NCBI RefSeq assembly: GCF_900101685.1
Contig: NZ_FMZZ01000011.1
Span: 1-55,844, forward strand
DNA length: 55,844 nt
Source of the DNA: Actinokineospora iranica
GTDB lineage: Bacteria; Actinomycetota; Actinomycetes; Mycobacteriales; Pseudonocardiaceae
Direction: 5' to 3'
The notes below the pieces were generated by a model. That model was not told where the DNA came from. It saw only the letters and a list, made by a program, of their open reading frames with translations, and ran no database searches. Below are positions 38,020-46,977 of the stretch, in pieces. A program made the position numbers and the translations under genes. Numbering within the stretch: position 1 is the first letter of the stretch; every line of letters starts with the position of its first letter.

Positions 38020-38950
38020 GAGTCCTGACCCTTACCACTCGGCGGCCACGGGAGTTGACAGCGAATTCGGGCACGTAGGTGAGATAGCCGCCTGGGTTGA
38101 GTGGCTTCTTCACCCGGAAGAGCATCACTATGACCGGATGATTATCTTAGGAGATGGCACCAAGGTTGAGTCGCGTGGCAATCTTCCTATAAAAGACAAC
38201 AGTATTGACCCAAATGGCCCCTTGGTTCCGGACCCGGTCAAGCCGACGGAGTACTACCCATTCGAGTCGGTGATTGAAGGTTGTTACATCGAGCAGTTCT
38301 TTGATCCGGCCCTAGCTCTCTCCGGGCAACACCTCGATGGCGAATATTGCGACCTTAGCAAGGTGTTCAAGGGGCTATGTGATACTTCCTGGAAGAATGA
38401 TGACTGGATTGGGAAACTGAGCGGGCAATTTGAGGATCTTCGGCAAGTATGGGAAGGTTCCGCTGGTCTGCGTGCTGGAGAGTTTCTGGGCGCTATCGAT
38501 GATTTTATGAAGGATTTCAACCGGATTGCTGTCGAGTTGGCCGCAGTCTTGTTGGAATATGGCGGGGTGATCGATGCCGCTCGAAAAAGCCTTAACAATG
38601 CCATGGGTAAACTCGTGGATGCTTTTCATCGAAAGTTCTATGCGAATGAGAACCCACTGGAAAAAGTGCTGATCAAGGCTCTGGTCGCGATTTCCGGGGC
38701 GGCGCTCACCTACGTGTCCGGAGGAACCGCGGCGGCTGCTTGGGCGGCTGGAATGACCGCCGTGATTGACAAGACGCTTGATAGCGGCGGGCCGGAAATC
38801 GGCGGCACCACATGGCGCAAGCTTGTTGACGACTACTTCGTTGCTCAAGCAGAGATCCTGCGGCTTGTGCGTGCAGAGATTGACAGATTGAACGACGACC
38901 TCACGAGGCTCGCCGGGCGACTGGTGGACATGCCGAAGCTGCCGGGGTAA
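38003..38950 (+). CDS. WXG-motif protein of unknown function
   Basis: A 315-residue, low-GC gene overlapping the previous one by 17 bases. The first 110 residues have no recognised domain. FEDLRQVWEGSAGLRAGEF holds a W-x-G motif between helices, as in WXG100/PPE-like helical hairpins (about 130-210). A hydrophobic segment (VAISGAALTYVSGGTAAAAW) follows and the C-terminus is helical. I could not assign a function. It may be a secreted effector or a partner of its neighbour. Confidence 0.65.
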   Translation: MAPPDRSPDPYHSAATGVDSEFGHVGEIAAWVEWLLHPEEHHYDRMIILGDGTKVESRGNLPIKDNSIDPNGPLVPDPVKPTEYYPFESVIEGCYIEQFFDPALALSGQHLDGEYCDLSKVFKGLCDTSWKNDDWIGKLSGQFEDLRQVWEGSAGLRAGEFLGAIDDFMKDFNRIAVELAAVLLEYGGVIDAARKSLNNAMGKLVDAFHRKFYANENPLEKVLIKALVAISGAALTYVSGGTAAAAWAAGMTAVIDKTLDSGGPEIGGTTWRKLVDDYFVAQAEILRLVRAEIDRLNDDLTRLAGRLVDMPKLPG

Positions 38951-38955
38951 ACCGA

Positions 38956-40050
38956 ATGATCATACGTGGGATTGGGCCGATGAATCGAGCGTGGTTTCTC
39001 GCATTGGTCCTGGCTGTCACTGCGGTCGGGTGCTCATCGGACGGTGCGGAGCCGGAGCGGGCTCGGCCGGTGGCCGTGCAATATCCGGAAGTCGAGGTGC
39101 CGAAGGACCGTGACGAGGGTACCGTTGTCAAGGCACTGCGCGCGCTCAATCCCTGCGTGTTATTTGACCCGACGGCTATTGGATTCCCAGCAGGGACTAC
39201 ACCCGAGCCACCGGAAGCGCACAAGTGTGCAATTTCCAAGGGAGCGGGAGATAGTCGGTTCATAGTCGATGTCGATGACCGGTTTGACCGGATCCAGAAG
39301 TACAATGCCGCGTCGCTTGTCCTCAATGGTGCCACCGCTTACCTGACTTCAGGGCCGGGGGTCGGGCAGTGTCAGGTTGCGATCCCGGCGACCTTCGAGG
39401 TGGCCGTGACGATCGTCGGCCGGGATGGGCCAAGATCACAAGGCGACCTTTGCGCCTCGGTCAAGGCTGCGGGTGAGGTGGCGGTCGGCAAGCTGGGTGC
39501 GCTGGTGTTCCGAAGCGAGCCGGACGTCGCGCTGATCGGGGCCTGCGTCGATTTCCCCTTCGGCATGACCTGTCAGCCCAGCACTGCTGTCCCGGTTCCT
39601 ATCGGTCCGGAAGCTGCCTTCGCCGCCGCGGCGGGGGACGCGCGGGTCGCCTGCGAGATCACGCGCGACGCCTTCGGCGTATTCTCCTCGGGTTTCGCGC
39701 CCGTCCTTGGCAGCCGGGTAGGCGAGCCACTGCGATGTTACTTAGTCGAGTCGTCGCACACTGTGGTGATCGAGGTTGCGGTGTACTACGACAGCGACCT
39801 CACTGACGGCACGCACACCGCAGGCGGGCTTGGGACCACCGTGGCAGGCCGCCCAGCCACGATCGCAAGCACCAAAGAGCAGCGCCGTCTGTGCTTGCTG
39901 CCGGTTCCCGGCTCCAAGATCGGGTTGATGTGCGTTGTCGCCTACTTCCTGCCCGGCCGTGGTGTGGCGGCCGCGTACGAGGTCGACTCCAGCAAAGCCC
40001 CCGAGTTGGACCGAGCCGTAGCCGACGTCGTGGCCAAGCGCTTCTCCTGA
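38956..40050 (+). CDS. DUF3558-like lipoprotein
   Basis: A 364-residue protein with an N-terminal signal ending VTAVGC (lipobox). ATG 38956 or ATG 38980 may be the start; the later one gives the more usual short n-region. VKALRALNPCVLFDPTAIGF and repeated Cys-containing units resemble the LNPC motif of DUF3558 lipoproteins, which are common in Pseudonocardiales. GC rises again toward its 3' end. Probably a surface protein of the same cassette. Confidence 0.65.
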   Translation: MIIRGIGPMNRAWFLALVLAVTAVGCSSDGAEPERARPVAVQYPEVEVPKDRDEGTVVKALRALNPCVLFDPTAIGFPAGTTPEPPEAHKCAISKGAGDSRFIVDVDDRFDRIQKYNAASLVLNGATAYLTSGPGVGQCQVAIPATFEVAVTIVGRDGPRSQGDLCASVKAAGEVAVGKLGALVFRSEPDVALIGACVDFPFGMTCQPSTAVPVPIGPEAAFAAAAGDARVACEITRDAFGVFSSGFAPVLGSRVGEPLRCYLVESSHTVVIEVAVYYDSDLTDGTHTAGGLGTTVAGRPATIASTKEQRRLCLLPVPGSKIGLMCVVAYFLPGRGVAAAYEVDSSKAPELDRAVADVVAKRFS

Positions 40051-40123
40051 CCGGGTTGTGACCTGCGCCCCTCACCAGGCCACCGCCCATCGGCTCTCAG
40101 CAGGCATTCCTTACCCTGATCGG

Positions 40124-40894
40124 GTGGACCCGACGGAGCTCGCCATATCCGGCCCGCTGCTGCTTGCCAGTGCGGTGGCGATGCTCGCCGGGTTGATCTC
40201 CTTCGCGTCCCCCTGTGTTGTGCCTCTTGTCCCCGGTTATCTCGCTTACCTGGCCGCTCTTGTCGGTGCCGAAGCCCCCGCCGTTGACACTGACGAGGAC
40301 CGTAAGAAGGGCCGTTACCGCGTCTTGGGCGCGGTGACCCTGTTCATCCTCGGTTTCACCGCCGTGTTCGCCGCCACCATCGGCAGCCTGGTCTGGCTCG
40401 CCGACGGGTTGTTTTTCAACTCCGAGGCCCTCCAACGGGTCGGCGGGGTGCTGACCATCGCGATGTCGCTGGTGTTCATCGGCCTCGTCCCGGGGATGCA
40501 GAAGGACATCCGCATCCACAAGACCCCCCGCTTCGGTCTCGCGGGCGCCCCCGTCCTCGGCGGCATCTTCGCGCTCGGCTGGACGCCCTGCCTGGGGCCG
40601 ACGCTCTCCGGTGTCATGACGATCGCCGCGTCCACCGGCAGCAACGCCGCCCGGGGGTACCTGCTGGTGGTCGTCTACTGCCTCGGCCTCGGCCTGCCGT
40701 TCCTGCTGATCGCGCTCGGCGCGCGCTGGGCGGTGCGGGCCACGGCCTGGCTGCGCGCCCACGGCCGCGTCATCCAGATCGTCGGCGGGGCGATGCTGTT
40801 CGTCGTCGGGGTGCTGCTGGTCACCGGGCTGTGGGGCGACCTGGTCTCCTGGCTGCGCAACACCGTGGTCAACGACGTGAAGCTGCCCCTGTGA
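40124..40894 (+). CDS. ccdA: cytochrome c biogenesis protein CcdA
   Basis: A 256-residue DsbD-family membrane protein with six helices. SFASPCVVPLVPGYLAYL and LGWTPCLGPTLSGVMTIA carry the two redox cysteines in the CVVP/CLGP contexts. It moves electrons across the membrane to ResA. GTG 40124 is used; TTACCCTGAT just upstream may be a -10 region, which would give ccdA its own promoter after the insertion upstream. It overlaps resB by GTGA. Confidence 0.93.
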   Translation: MDPTELAISGPLLLASAVAMLAGLISFASPCVVPLVPGYLAYLAALVGAEAPAVDTDEDRKKGRYRVLGAVTLFILGFTAVFAATIGSLVWLADGLFFNSEALQRVGGVLTIAMSLVFIGLVPGMQKDIRIHKTPRFGLAGAPVLGGIFALGWTPCLGPTLSGVMTIAASTGSNAARGYLLVVVYCLGLGLPFLLIALGARWAVRATAWLRAHGRVIQIVGGAMLFVVGVLLVTGLWGDLVSWLRNTVVNDVKLPL

Positions 40895-42438
40895 GGCGCG
40901 CACTCGCGTTCTCGCGCAACACCTGGCGCGGCCTGACGTCCATGCGCACCGCCCTGGTGCTGCTGTTCCTGCTCGCCCTCGCCGCGATGCCCGGCGCGCT
41001 GCTGCCGCAGCGGTCGCTGAACGCGGGCAAGACGCGGGAGTACATCGCCGAGCACGGCTGGTGGGGGACGCTGCTCGACCGGCTCCAGTTCTTCGACGTG
41101 TACGGCAGCGTCTGGTTCTCCGCGATCTACCTGCTGCTGTTCATCTCTCTCGTCGGCTGTCTTGTCCCGCGCACCACCGAATACGCCAAGGCCCTGCGCG
41201 CCAAGCCGGTCCTGACCCCCCGCAACCTGGCCCGCCTCCCGCACCACGCGACGGTGACGGCCGACGCCACGCCCGAGCAGGTCATGGCCGACGCGCGCGC
41301 CCAGTTGCGCGGCTGGCGGCTGGCCGAGCGGGACGAAGCAGGCGGCGCGCGCAGCCTCAGCGCCGAGCGCGGCTACCTGCGCGAGGCGGGCAACCTGGTC
41401 TTCCACTTCGCCATGCTCGGCCTGATCGTCGCCCTGGCCCTGGGCAAGATGTTCAACTACGAGGGCCAGGTCATCGTGCTCGCCGACGGCTCAGGGGAGC
41501 ACTGCAACGCTGCGCCTGCCAACTACGACTCGTTCCGCCCCGGCCTGACCGTCGACGGCACCGGACTGCACCCGTTCTGCGTGCGGGTGGACGACTTCAC
41601 CGTCGGCTACCTGCCCAACGGCCAGGTAGACCAGTTCCTGGTGAAGATCCGCTACCAGGCGGGCGACGACCTCGCCGCGGGCCGCTGGCACCCCTACGAC
41701 CTGCGTGTCAACGAGCCGCTGCGGCTCGCGGGCGACCGCGTCTACCTGCTCGGCCAGGGCTACGCGCCCACCTTCACCGTGACCTTCCCCGACGGGCAGC
41801 GCCGCACCCAGACCATGCAGTGGCGCCCCGTCGACACCCTGACGCTGCTTTCCGAGGGCGCCACCAAGTTCGACCCGCCCGGGGTCACCGACTCCGGGGA
41901 GCGCCGCACGCGGCAGCTGGCGGTCACCGGCCTGTTCGCGCCGACCGCCCTCATCCACGACAAGGTCCTCACCTCCAGCTTCCCCGACCTGACCGACCCC
42001 GCCGTCGCCGTCGACGTCCTGCGTGGCGACACCGGCCTCGACTCCGGCCGCAGCCAGTCGATCTTCGAGGTGGACCGGTCGCTGGTCGACAGCGGCAGGC
42101 TCACCCGCGTCGCCCGGCAGAACCTCAAGCCCGGCGGCGAGATCACCCTCGACGACGGCACGAAGGTCCGCTTCGACGGCGTCGAACGCTGGGTGAACCT
42201 GCAGGTCTCCCACGACCCGACGCAACTGTGGGTGCTGGTGTCCGCGGTCGTGATGATCCTCGGCCTGGGCACGTCGCTCGTCGTCAAGCGGCGCAGGCTC
42301 TGGGTGCGCGCGGCCCCCGACGACGAGGGCCGTACGGTAGTGGCAGTCGGCGGTCTCGCTCGCACCGACCAGGCGGGTTACGGCGAGGAGTTCAGCAGGA
42401 TCGCAGCGCGGCTGCTCAGTCCCCGGAGGGATACCTGA
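40891..42438 (+). CDS. resB: cytochrome c biogenesis protein ResB
   Basis: A 515-residue protein. Early RNTWRGLTSMRTALVLLFLLALAAMPGALLPQ and WFSAIYLLLFISLVGCLVPR form membrane helices, with a third near LVFHFAMLGLIVALALG. A large outside domain of about 280 residues follows and a last helix LWVLVSAVVMILGLGTSLVV. ResB and CcsA together form the system II haem transporter and ligase. GTG 40891 overlaps ccdA. Confidence 0.93.
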   Translation: MRRALAFSRNTWRGLTSMRTALVLLFLLALAAMPGALLPQRSLNAGKTREYIAEHGWWGTLLDRLQFFDVYGSVWFSAIYLLLFISLVGCLVPRTTEYAKALRAKPVLTPRNLARLPHHATVTADATPEQVMADARAQLRGWRLAERDEAGGARSLSAERGYLREAGNLVFHFAMLGLIVALALGKMFNYEGQVIVLADGSGEHCNAAPANYDSFRPGLTVDGTGLHPFCVRVDDFTVGYLPNGQVDQFLVKIRYQAGDDLAAGRWHPYDLRVNEPLRLAGDRVYLLGQGYAPTFTVTFPDGQRRTQTMQWRPVDTLTLLSEGATKFDPPGVTDSGERRTRQLAVTGLFAPTALIHDKVLTSSFPDLTDPAVAVDVLRGDTGLDSGRSQSIFEVDRSLVDSGRLTRVARQNLKPGGEITLDDGTKVRFDGVERWVNLQVSHDPTQLWVLVSAVVMILGLGTSLVVKRRRLWVRAAPDDEGRTVVAVGGLARTDQAGYGEEFSRIAARLLSPRRDT

Positions 42439-43388
42439 TGCCCGTCAACGAGACGCTGGCTAGCTACAGCGACTGGAGCTTCGGCGCCGCCGCCCTGGTC
42501 TACGTGTTCGCGATGATCTTCTACACCGTCGAGCAGGCGTTCGGCCGCGCGGCGAAGAAGTCCGAAGCCGCCCGCGAACTCGTCCACGCTGGTGCGCCCG
42601 CCACCCCCCAGATCGGTCTGATCACCGAGGTGCCGACGCGGAGCAGGCCCGAGCGGTTCGGCCGGATGGCCGTCGCGCTGACCGTCCTGGGCGCGGTCCT
42701 GCACCTGGCGTCGCTGGTGCTGCGCGGCCTGGCCACCGAGCGCGCCCCGTGGGGCAACATGTACGAGTACGGGGCGGCGGCCATGCTGGTCGCGGTCGTC
42801 ACCTGGCTGGTGCTGATGCGCAAGTTCGACGTGCGCAGGCTCGGCGCGTTCGTGCTCACCCCGATCGTGATCCTGATGTTCCTCGGCGGCACCGTCCTCT
42901 ACACCGAGGCCGCCCCCGTCCAGCCAGCCCTGCAGTCCTACTGGCTGGTCATCCACGTCTCCGCCGCCGCGGCCTCCAGCGGCCTGTTCCTCGTGCCCGG
43001 CGTCGTCAGCCTGCTCTACCTGGTGAAGGTCAAGCACGACGCCGACCCGGCGAAGTTCGCCCGGCTGGGCCCGCGCCTGTCCGACGCCGACACCCTCGAC
43101 CGCCTCGCCTACCGCACCACGATCTTCGCGTTCCCGATCTACACGTTCGGGATCATCTGCGGCGCCATCTGGGCCGAGGCCGCCTGGGGCCGGTTCTGGG
43201 GCTGGGACCCGAAGGAGACCGTGGCCTTCGTGGCGTGGGTCGTCTACGCCGGTTACCTGCACGCCCGCGCCACCGCGGGCTGGCGCGGGAGCCGCGCGGC
43301 CCTGATTAACACGATCGGGTTCGCCATGGTCGTGTTCAACCTGTTCTTCATCAACCTCCTTGTCACGAGCCTGCACTCCTACGCCTAG
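42438..43388 (+). CDS. ccsB: cytochrome c synthase subunit CcsA/ResC
   Basis: A 316-residue membrane protein with several helices. APWGNMYEYGAAAML and the haem-handling WWD-type motif WGRFWGWDPKETVAFVAW are diagnostic, with outside histidines in LVIHVSAAAAS and YLHARATAGW. It presents haem for ligation to apocytochrome c with ResB. GGAGGG at 42425-42430 precedes the ATG, which overlaps the resB stop by one base. Confidence 0.94.
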   Translation: MPVNETLASYSDWSFGAAALVYVFAMIFYTVEQAFGRAAKKSEAARELVHAGAPATPQIGLITEVPTRSRPERFGRMAVALTVLGAVLHLASLVLRGLATERAPWGNMYEYGAAAMLVAVVTWLVLMRKFDVRRLGAFVLTPIVILMFLGGTVLYTEAAPVQPALQSYWLVIHVSAAAASSGLFLVPGVVSLLYLVKVKHDADPAKFARLGPRLSDADTLDRLAYRTTIFAFPIYTFGIICGAIWAEAAWGRFWGWDPKETVAFVAWVVYAGYLHARATAGWRGSRAALINTIGFAMVVFNLFFINLLVTSLHSYA

Positions 43389-43511
43389 CCCGACCTGCGG
43401 TTGCTCGTGCGAACCGCATCACCCCCCTTTCTGTGTCGCCAGCGGTAAGCGACTACCGTCGCAAGAGATCGGGGAACTCCCCGCTCGACGCTTGCAGGAG
43501 GAGTCGCAGGG

Positions 43512-45242
43512 GTGACTGGACGGCAAGAGGAGTCCGAGGTGGCCTGGCGGCCGCAGGCGGCGTCCGAGGGTGCGGACGCCCAGGAGTTCGGCCCCAACCC
43601 CGAAATCGGCGACACCCATCTTGATGACGACGCCGCCACCGATTCCACGGCGCACCCGGGCCTGACCGGGGACCAGGCGGACGCAGCGGCGGGCCACGCG
43701 CCCAAGCACCAGGTGGCGTCCGGCCAGTCCGGCCCGTACGAGGTCGGCGCGCACCCGATCGATGAGACGCTGTCCGGCGCGCACTATGCCCCCGCCGGTA
43801 AGTCTGGCCAGGCAAGCACGGGCGCGCACTATGCGGCGGCAGGTCAATCCGGTCCGCACCAGGTAAGCGCGACGCCCGACTCGGGGGTCGCGCAGACCGG
43901 CGCGCACTACGCGGCCAATCAGCCCAGCTTCCCGGTCAGCGGACAGCCCGGCCCGCAGGTAAGCGGCGGTCAGTCCGGTCCGCACCAGGTAAGCGCCACC
44001 CAGTCCGGTCCGCACCAGGTCGCGTCCGGCCAGTCGGGCCCCTACGAGGTCGGCTCCGGCCCGTACCCGGTGAACCCGTCGGCATCGGGCCCCCACCAGG
44101 TCAACCCCCAGCACCCGGGCGTGTCCGGCCCGCACCCGGTCAACCCGACCCAATCCGGCCCGTACCCGGTCAACCCGGCGCAGTCCGGCCCGTACCCGGT
44201 GAACCCCGGCCAGTCCGGTCCCTACCCGGTCAACCCCGGCTACTACGTCGAGCCCACCCCGTCGGGCCCGCAGCACCAGCAGCAGCCCCCGCAGCAGCGC
44301 CTCACCCCGCACGGCGACGAACTGTCCTCGGCCCGCCTGCTCAAGCAGGCCAAGCGCGCCCCCCAGTCGGGCTGGCGCAAGGCCGTCTACGTCGCCAGCG
44401 GCCACCTGATCAACCCCGGCGAGAGCCCGGCGGACATCCTCCGCAGGCAGCTGATCGCCCGGGTCAACCAGCCCCTGCGCGGCTGCTACAAGATCGCGAT
44501 GCTCAGCCTCAAGGGCGGCGTGGGCAAGACCACCACCACGACCACCCTCGGCTCGACGTTCTCCTCGCTGCGCGGCGACCGCGTCATCGCCGTGGACGCC
44601 AACCCCGACCGCGGCACTCTGAGCCAGAAGATCCCGCTGGAGACCACCGCCACCGTCCGGCACCTGCTGCGCGACGCCGACCGCATCCGCCGCTACAGCG
44701 ACATCCGCGCCTACACCTCCCAGGGCCCCAGCCGCCTTGAAGTCCTCGCCAGCGAACAGGACCCCGCTGTCTCCGAGGCGTTCAGCGAGGACGACTACCG
44801 CCGCACGGTCGCCCTGCTCGAGCACTTCTACAACATCGTCCTCACCGACTGCGGGACCGGCCTGATGCACTCGGCGATGAAGGGCGTCCTGGAGATCGCC
44901 GACTCCCTGGTCATCGTCTCATCCGGTTCGGTGGACGGCGCCCGCAGCGCCTCGGCCACCCTCGACTGGCTGGACGCCCACGGCTACCGCGACCTGGTCT
45001 CCCGCTCGGTCGCGGTGATCAACTCCGTCCGCCCCCGCTCCGGCTCGGTCGACCTGGACAAGCTGGCCCAGCACTTCGGCTCCCGCTGCCGCGCCGTCTG
45101 CCGCATCCCCTTCGACCCCCACCTCGAAGAAGGCGCCGAGATCGAACTGGACCGCCTGGCCCCGGCAACCCGGCTCGCCCTCCTGGAAATGGCCGCCACC
45201 GTGGCCGACGACTTCCCCAACGAACTCGGCCGCACCCGCTGA
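43512..45242 (+). CDS. MinD/ParA-like ATPase with repetitive N-terminal region
   Basis: A 576-residue protein. Residues about 70-245 are low-complexity repeats of SGPYPVNP and SGPHQV type. The ATPase domain has deviant Walker A MLSLKGGVGKTTTT near residue 335, DANPDRGTLSQ and VLTDCGTGLMHSAMKGVLE. This ESX-type EspI-like layout, disordered Pro-rich N-terminus with a MinD-like ATPase, is known in mycobacteria; Rv0530 holds the matching place. Role unknown, possibly protein positioning or secretion control. Confidence 0.85.
   Translation: MTGRQEESEVAWRPQAASEGADAQEFGPNPEIGDTHLDDDAATDSTAHPGLTGDQADAAAGHAPKHQVASGQSGPYEVGAHPIDETLSGAHYAPAGKSGQASTGAHYAAAGQSGPHQVSATPDSGVAQTGAHYAANQPSFPVSGQPGPQVSGGQSGPHQVSATQSGPHQVASGQSGPYEVGSGPYPVNPSASGPHQVNPQHPGVSGPHPVNPTQSGPYPVNPAQSGPYPVNPGQSGPYPVNPGYYVEPTPSGPQHQQQPPQQRLTPHGDELSSARLLKQAKRAPQSGWRKAVYVASGHLINPGESPADILRRQLIARVNQPLRGCYKIAMLSLKGGVGKTTTTTTLGSTFSSLRGDRVIAVDANPDRGTLSQKIPLETTATVRHLLRDADRIRRYSDIRAYTSQGPSRLEVLASEQDPAVSEAFSEDDYRRTVALLEHFYNIVLTDCGTGLMHSAMKGVLEIADSLVIVSSGSVDGARSASATLDWLDAHGYRDLVSRSVAVINSVRPRSGSVDLDKLAQHFGSRCRAVCRIPFDPHLEEGAEIELDRLAPATRLALLEMAATVADDFPNELGRTR
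43720..44245 (+). repeat. in-frame SGPYPVNP / SGPHQV repeats
   Basis: More than ten degenerate units of 24-30 bases, such as CAGTCCGGCCCGTACCCGGT, inside the preceding gene. Reading frame is kept, so these are protein-level repeats. Confidence 0.8.
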
Positions 45243-45260
45243 CCGGGTAGCCGCCACCGA

Positions 45261-45295
45261 CTCCCACCAGACCAGGGTCTCGGGTCTGGCGGGAG
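45261..45295. terminator. terminator hairpin between convergent genes
   Basis: CTCCCACCAGACC (45261-45273) pairs with GGTCTGGCGGGAG (45283-45295) with one G-U and a nine-base loop. It lies between the convergent ATPase gene and the small membrane gene. Confidence 0.75.
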
Positions 45296-45326
45296 TGTCG
45301 CTACCCGCTGTCAGACACAGGGGCCG

Positions 45327-45521
45327 TCAAGACCCGTTGGGCGGAAGACCGTCCTCGTCCCGCTTGCGGAACTTGTCGAGTCCGCGCAGGAACTCGGGGT
45401 CGTCGTCCGGGGCGATCGGGGCGGTGCGACGCGAGGACACACTGGCTGTCTGCACCCCGAACGCCCGCCACAGCAGGACCGCGATGGTCAGCGCGCCGAC
45501 CGCGGCGAGGACATACAACAT
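45327..45521 (-). CDS. small membrane protein
   Basis: A 64-residue protein with one N-terminal helix (MLYVLAAVGALTIAVLLWRAF) and a short charged cytoplasmic tail (DDDPEFLRGLDKFRKRDED). GGGAGG precedes the ATG at good spacing. Function unknown. Confidence 0.7.
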   Translation of the reverse strand: MLYVLAAVGALTIAVLLWRAFGVQTASVSSRRTAPIAPDDDPEFLRGLDKFRKRDEDGLPPNGS

Positions 45522-45601
45522 GCGAAGCCACCTCCCGAACCGATTAGGTGTTCGAGGTTAACCCCTTTGTCTGTTTCGTGGGTGTGTGCCTCGTCAACAG
45601 A

Positions 45602-45817
45602 TCAGCCGCGCTCGGCCTGCTCGGTGGCCTCGGTGGTCAGTTCGGCGAGCAGGGACTTGACCTCCGACTCACGGAAGCGGCGGTGGCCGCCGGGGGTGCG
45701 GATCGACCCGATGCGGCCCGCGGTCGCCCAGCGGGTCACCGTCTTCGGGTCGACCCGGAACAGCGCGGCGACCTCGCCGGGGGTCAGCAACCGCTCTCCG
45801 ACGTGCGCAACTGTCAT
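45602..45817 (-). CDS. bldC: BldC-family MerR-type DNA-binding protein
   Basis: A 71-residue protein: LLTPGEVAALFRVDPKTVTRWATAGRIGSIRTPGGHRRFRESEV matches BldC (helix-turn-helix, wing) nearly throughout. In Streptomyces BldC controls the timing of development by cooperative DNA binding to direct repeats. AAGGAGA precedes ATG 45817. Neighbours are a small membrane gene and the lrp-type gene, on both sides. Confidence 0.92.
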   Translation of the reverse strand: MTVAHVGERLLTPGEVAALFRVDPKTVTRWATAGRIGSIRTPGGHRRFRESEVKSLLAELTTEATEQAERG

Positions 45818-45972
45818 TGCCGTCTCCTTGCTCGCTCCGCGTGGTCGGGTAAACCAGGATCATCGTGGCACTTCGCCCGTCAGGTACTCGAACGGTTGGG
45901 TGATGGTAAAGAGGTAGTAAGGGACAAATCGGCCGGTTCGGACACCGGTCGCCCACGCCGTACGCTGCCCGC

Positions 45973-46431
45973 GTGGACACTGTCGATCGCCGCATCATCG
46001 CGGCGCTGCGCACCAACGGCCGCGCCACCTACGCCGAACTGGGCCGCCAGGTCGGGCTCTCCGCGTCCGCCGTGCACGAGCGGGTGGGCAAGCTGGAAGC
46101 CTCCGGGGTGATCGTCGGGTACCACGCCGTGGTCGACCCGCGCGCGGTCGGCCTCGGGGTCACCGCGCTGGTCGGCATCCACCCGACCGACACCGCCGAC
46201 GACGAAGAGGTCGCCGACGCTCTCGGCGAGCTGCCCGAGGTCGAGTCCTGCTATCGGGTGGCGGGCGACGAGGCGTTCGTGGTCAAGGTCCGGGTCGCCA
46301 CCGTGGACGAGTTGGAGCACACGCTGGGCAGGCTCCGCCGGATCAAGGGCGTGGCCCGCACCCGGTCCACGGTAGTGCTGTCGACCCGGTTCGAGGGCAG
46401 GCCCAACACCGCCGACCTGGCCGCCGAGTAG
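45973..46431 (+). CDS. Lrp/AsnC family transcriptional regulator
   Basis: A 152-residue protein with the N-terminal helix-turn-helix VDRRIIAALRTNGRATYAEL and LSASAVHERVGKLEASGVI and a C-terminal RAM domain (VESCYRVAGDEAFVVKVRVA). Members sense amino acids or related metabolites. The target genes cannot be read from this sequence. Confidence 0.9.
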   Translation: MDTVDRRIIAALRTNGRATYAELGRQVGLSASAVHERVGKLEASGVIVGYHAVVDPRAVGLGVTALVGIHPTDTADDEEVADALGELPEVESCYRVAGDEAFVVKVRVATVDELEHTLGRLRRIKGVARTRSTVVLSTRFEGRPNTADLAAE

Positions 46432-46441
46432 CCTCCAGGAC

Positions 46442-46738
46442 GTGCAAGAGGAGCAGGGTAAACCGGACACGCACCTGGGCCGCGACATCGCGCTCTACAC
46501 CGTGCTGCGGCTGGTCCTCGTGGCCGCCGTCGGGGGCGTGCTGCTGTTGTTCGACGTCCCGCTGCTGGTCAGCCTGGCCATCGCCGTCGTCGTCGGCTTC
46601 CCGCTCGGCCTGCTGCTGTTCCGCGGCCTGAACAACCGCGTCACCGCGGGCCTGGCCGAACGCCACGCCGACCGCGACGCCGAACGCGACCGCCTCCGCG
46701 CCGAACTCCGCGGCGAAACCGACCCGGACGCGAACTGA
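46442..46738 (+). CDS. DUF4229 membrane protein
   Basis: A 98-residue protein with two helices (YTVLRLVLVAAVGGVLLLF, LVSLAIAVVVGFPLGLLLF) and a charged, Arg/Asp/Glu-rich C-terminal tail. This fits DUF4229, found near menaquinone genes in actinobacteria. Function unknown. Confidence 0.75.
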   Translation: MQEEQGKPDTHLGRDIALYTVLRLVLVAAVGGVLLLFDVPLLVSLAIAVVVGFPLGLLLFRGLNNRVTAGLAERHADRDAERDRLRAELRGETDPDAN

Positions 46739-46755
46739 ATCCCCAGGTCAACGGC

Positions 46756-46769
46756 TGGACCTAGGTCCA
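46756..46769. repeat. perfect 14-bp palindrome TGGACCTAGGTCCA
   Basis: A perfect inverted repeat just after the DUF4229 gene. The gap to the XRE gene also holds CCGACT-CGA-AGTCGG at about 46923. Either may be an operator. Confidence 0.5.
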
Positions 46770-46977
46770 AGGGCTTAGCTCTTTCGATGGATCTTGCTGG
46801 ACGACCACCGCATTCCTGGCAGAATGAACTCGAGAGCAAGAGTTAAGAACGTGGCCAGGACGCTCCAGTTCGTCAAATAGGCGCACGGCAACCACAGTCT
46901 CTCCCGTCTCAGGCGAACCTTTCCGACTCGAAGTCGGCGGGCAAGCCTCAATATCCGTGGGTGGAAAGGCATGTGGG

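Noticed and set aside
37479..40080. Flanking direct repeats or an integrase that would mark an integrative element
   Set aside because: I compared the two edges by eye and found no repeat or recombinase gene, so the mode of insertion is left open.
41061..42437. Long in-frame extension upstream of ccsB
   Set aside because: It overlaps resB in another frame; GGAGGG and the ATG at 42438 define the real start.
43720..44245. Repeats that could look like a CRISPR array
   Set aside because: They are in-frame SGPYPVNP coding repeats without unique spacers of constant length.
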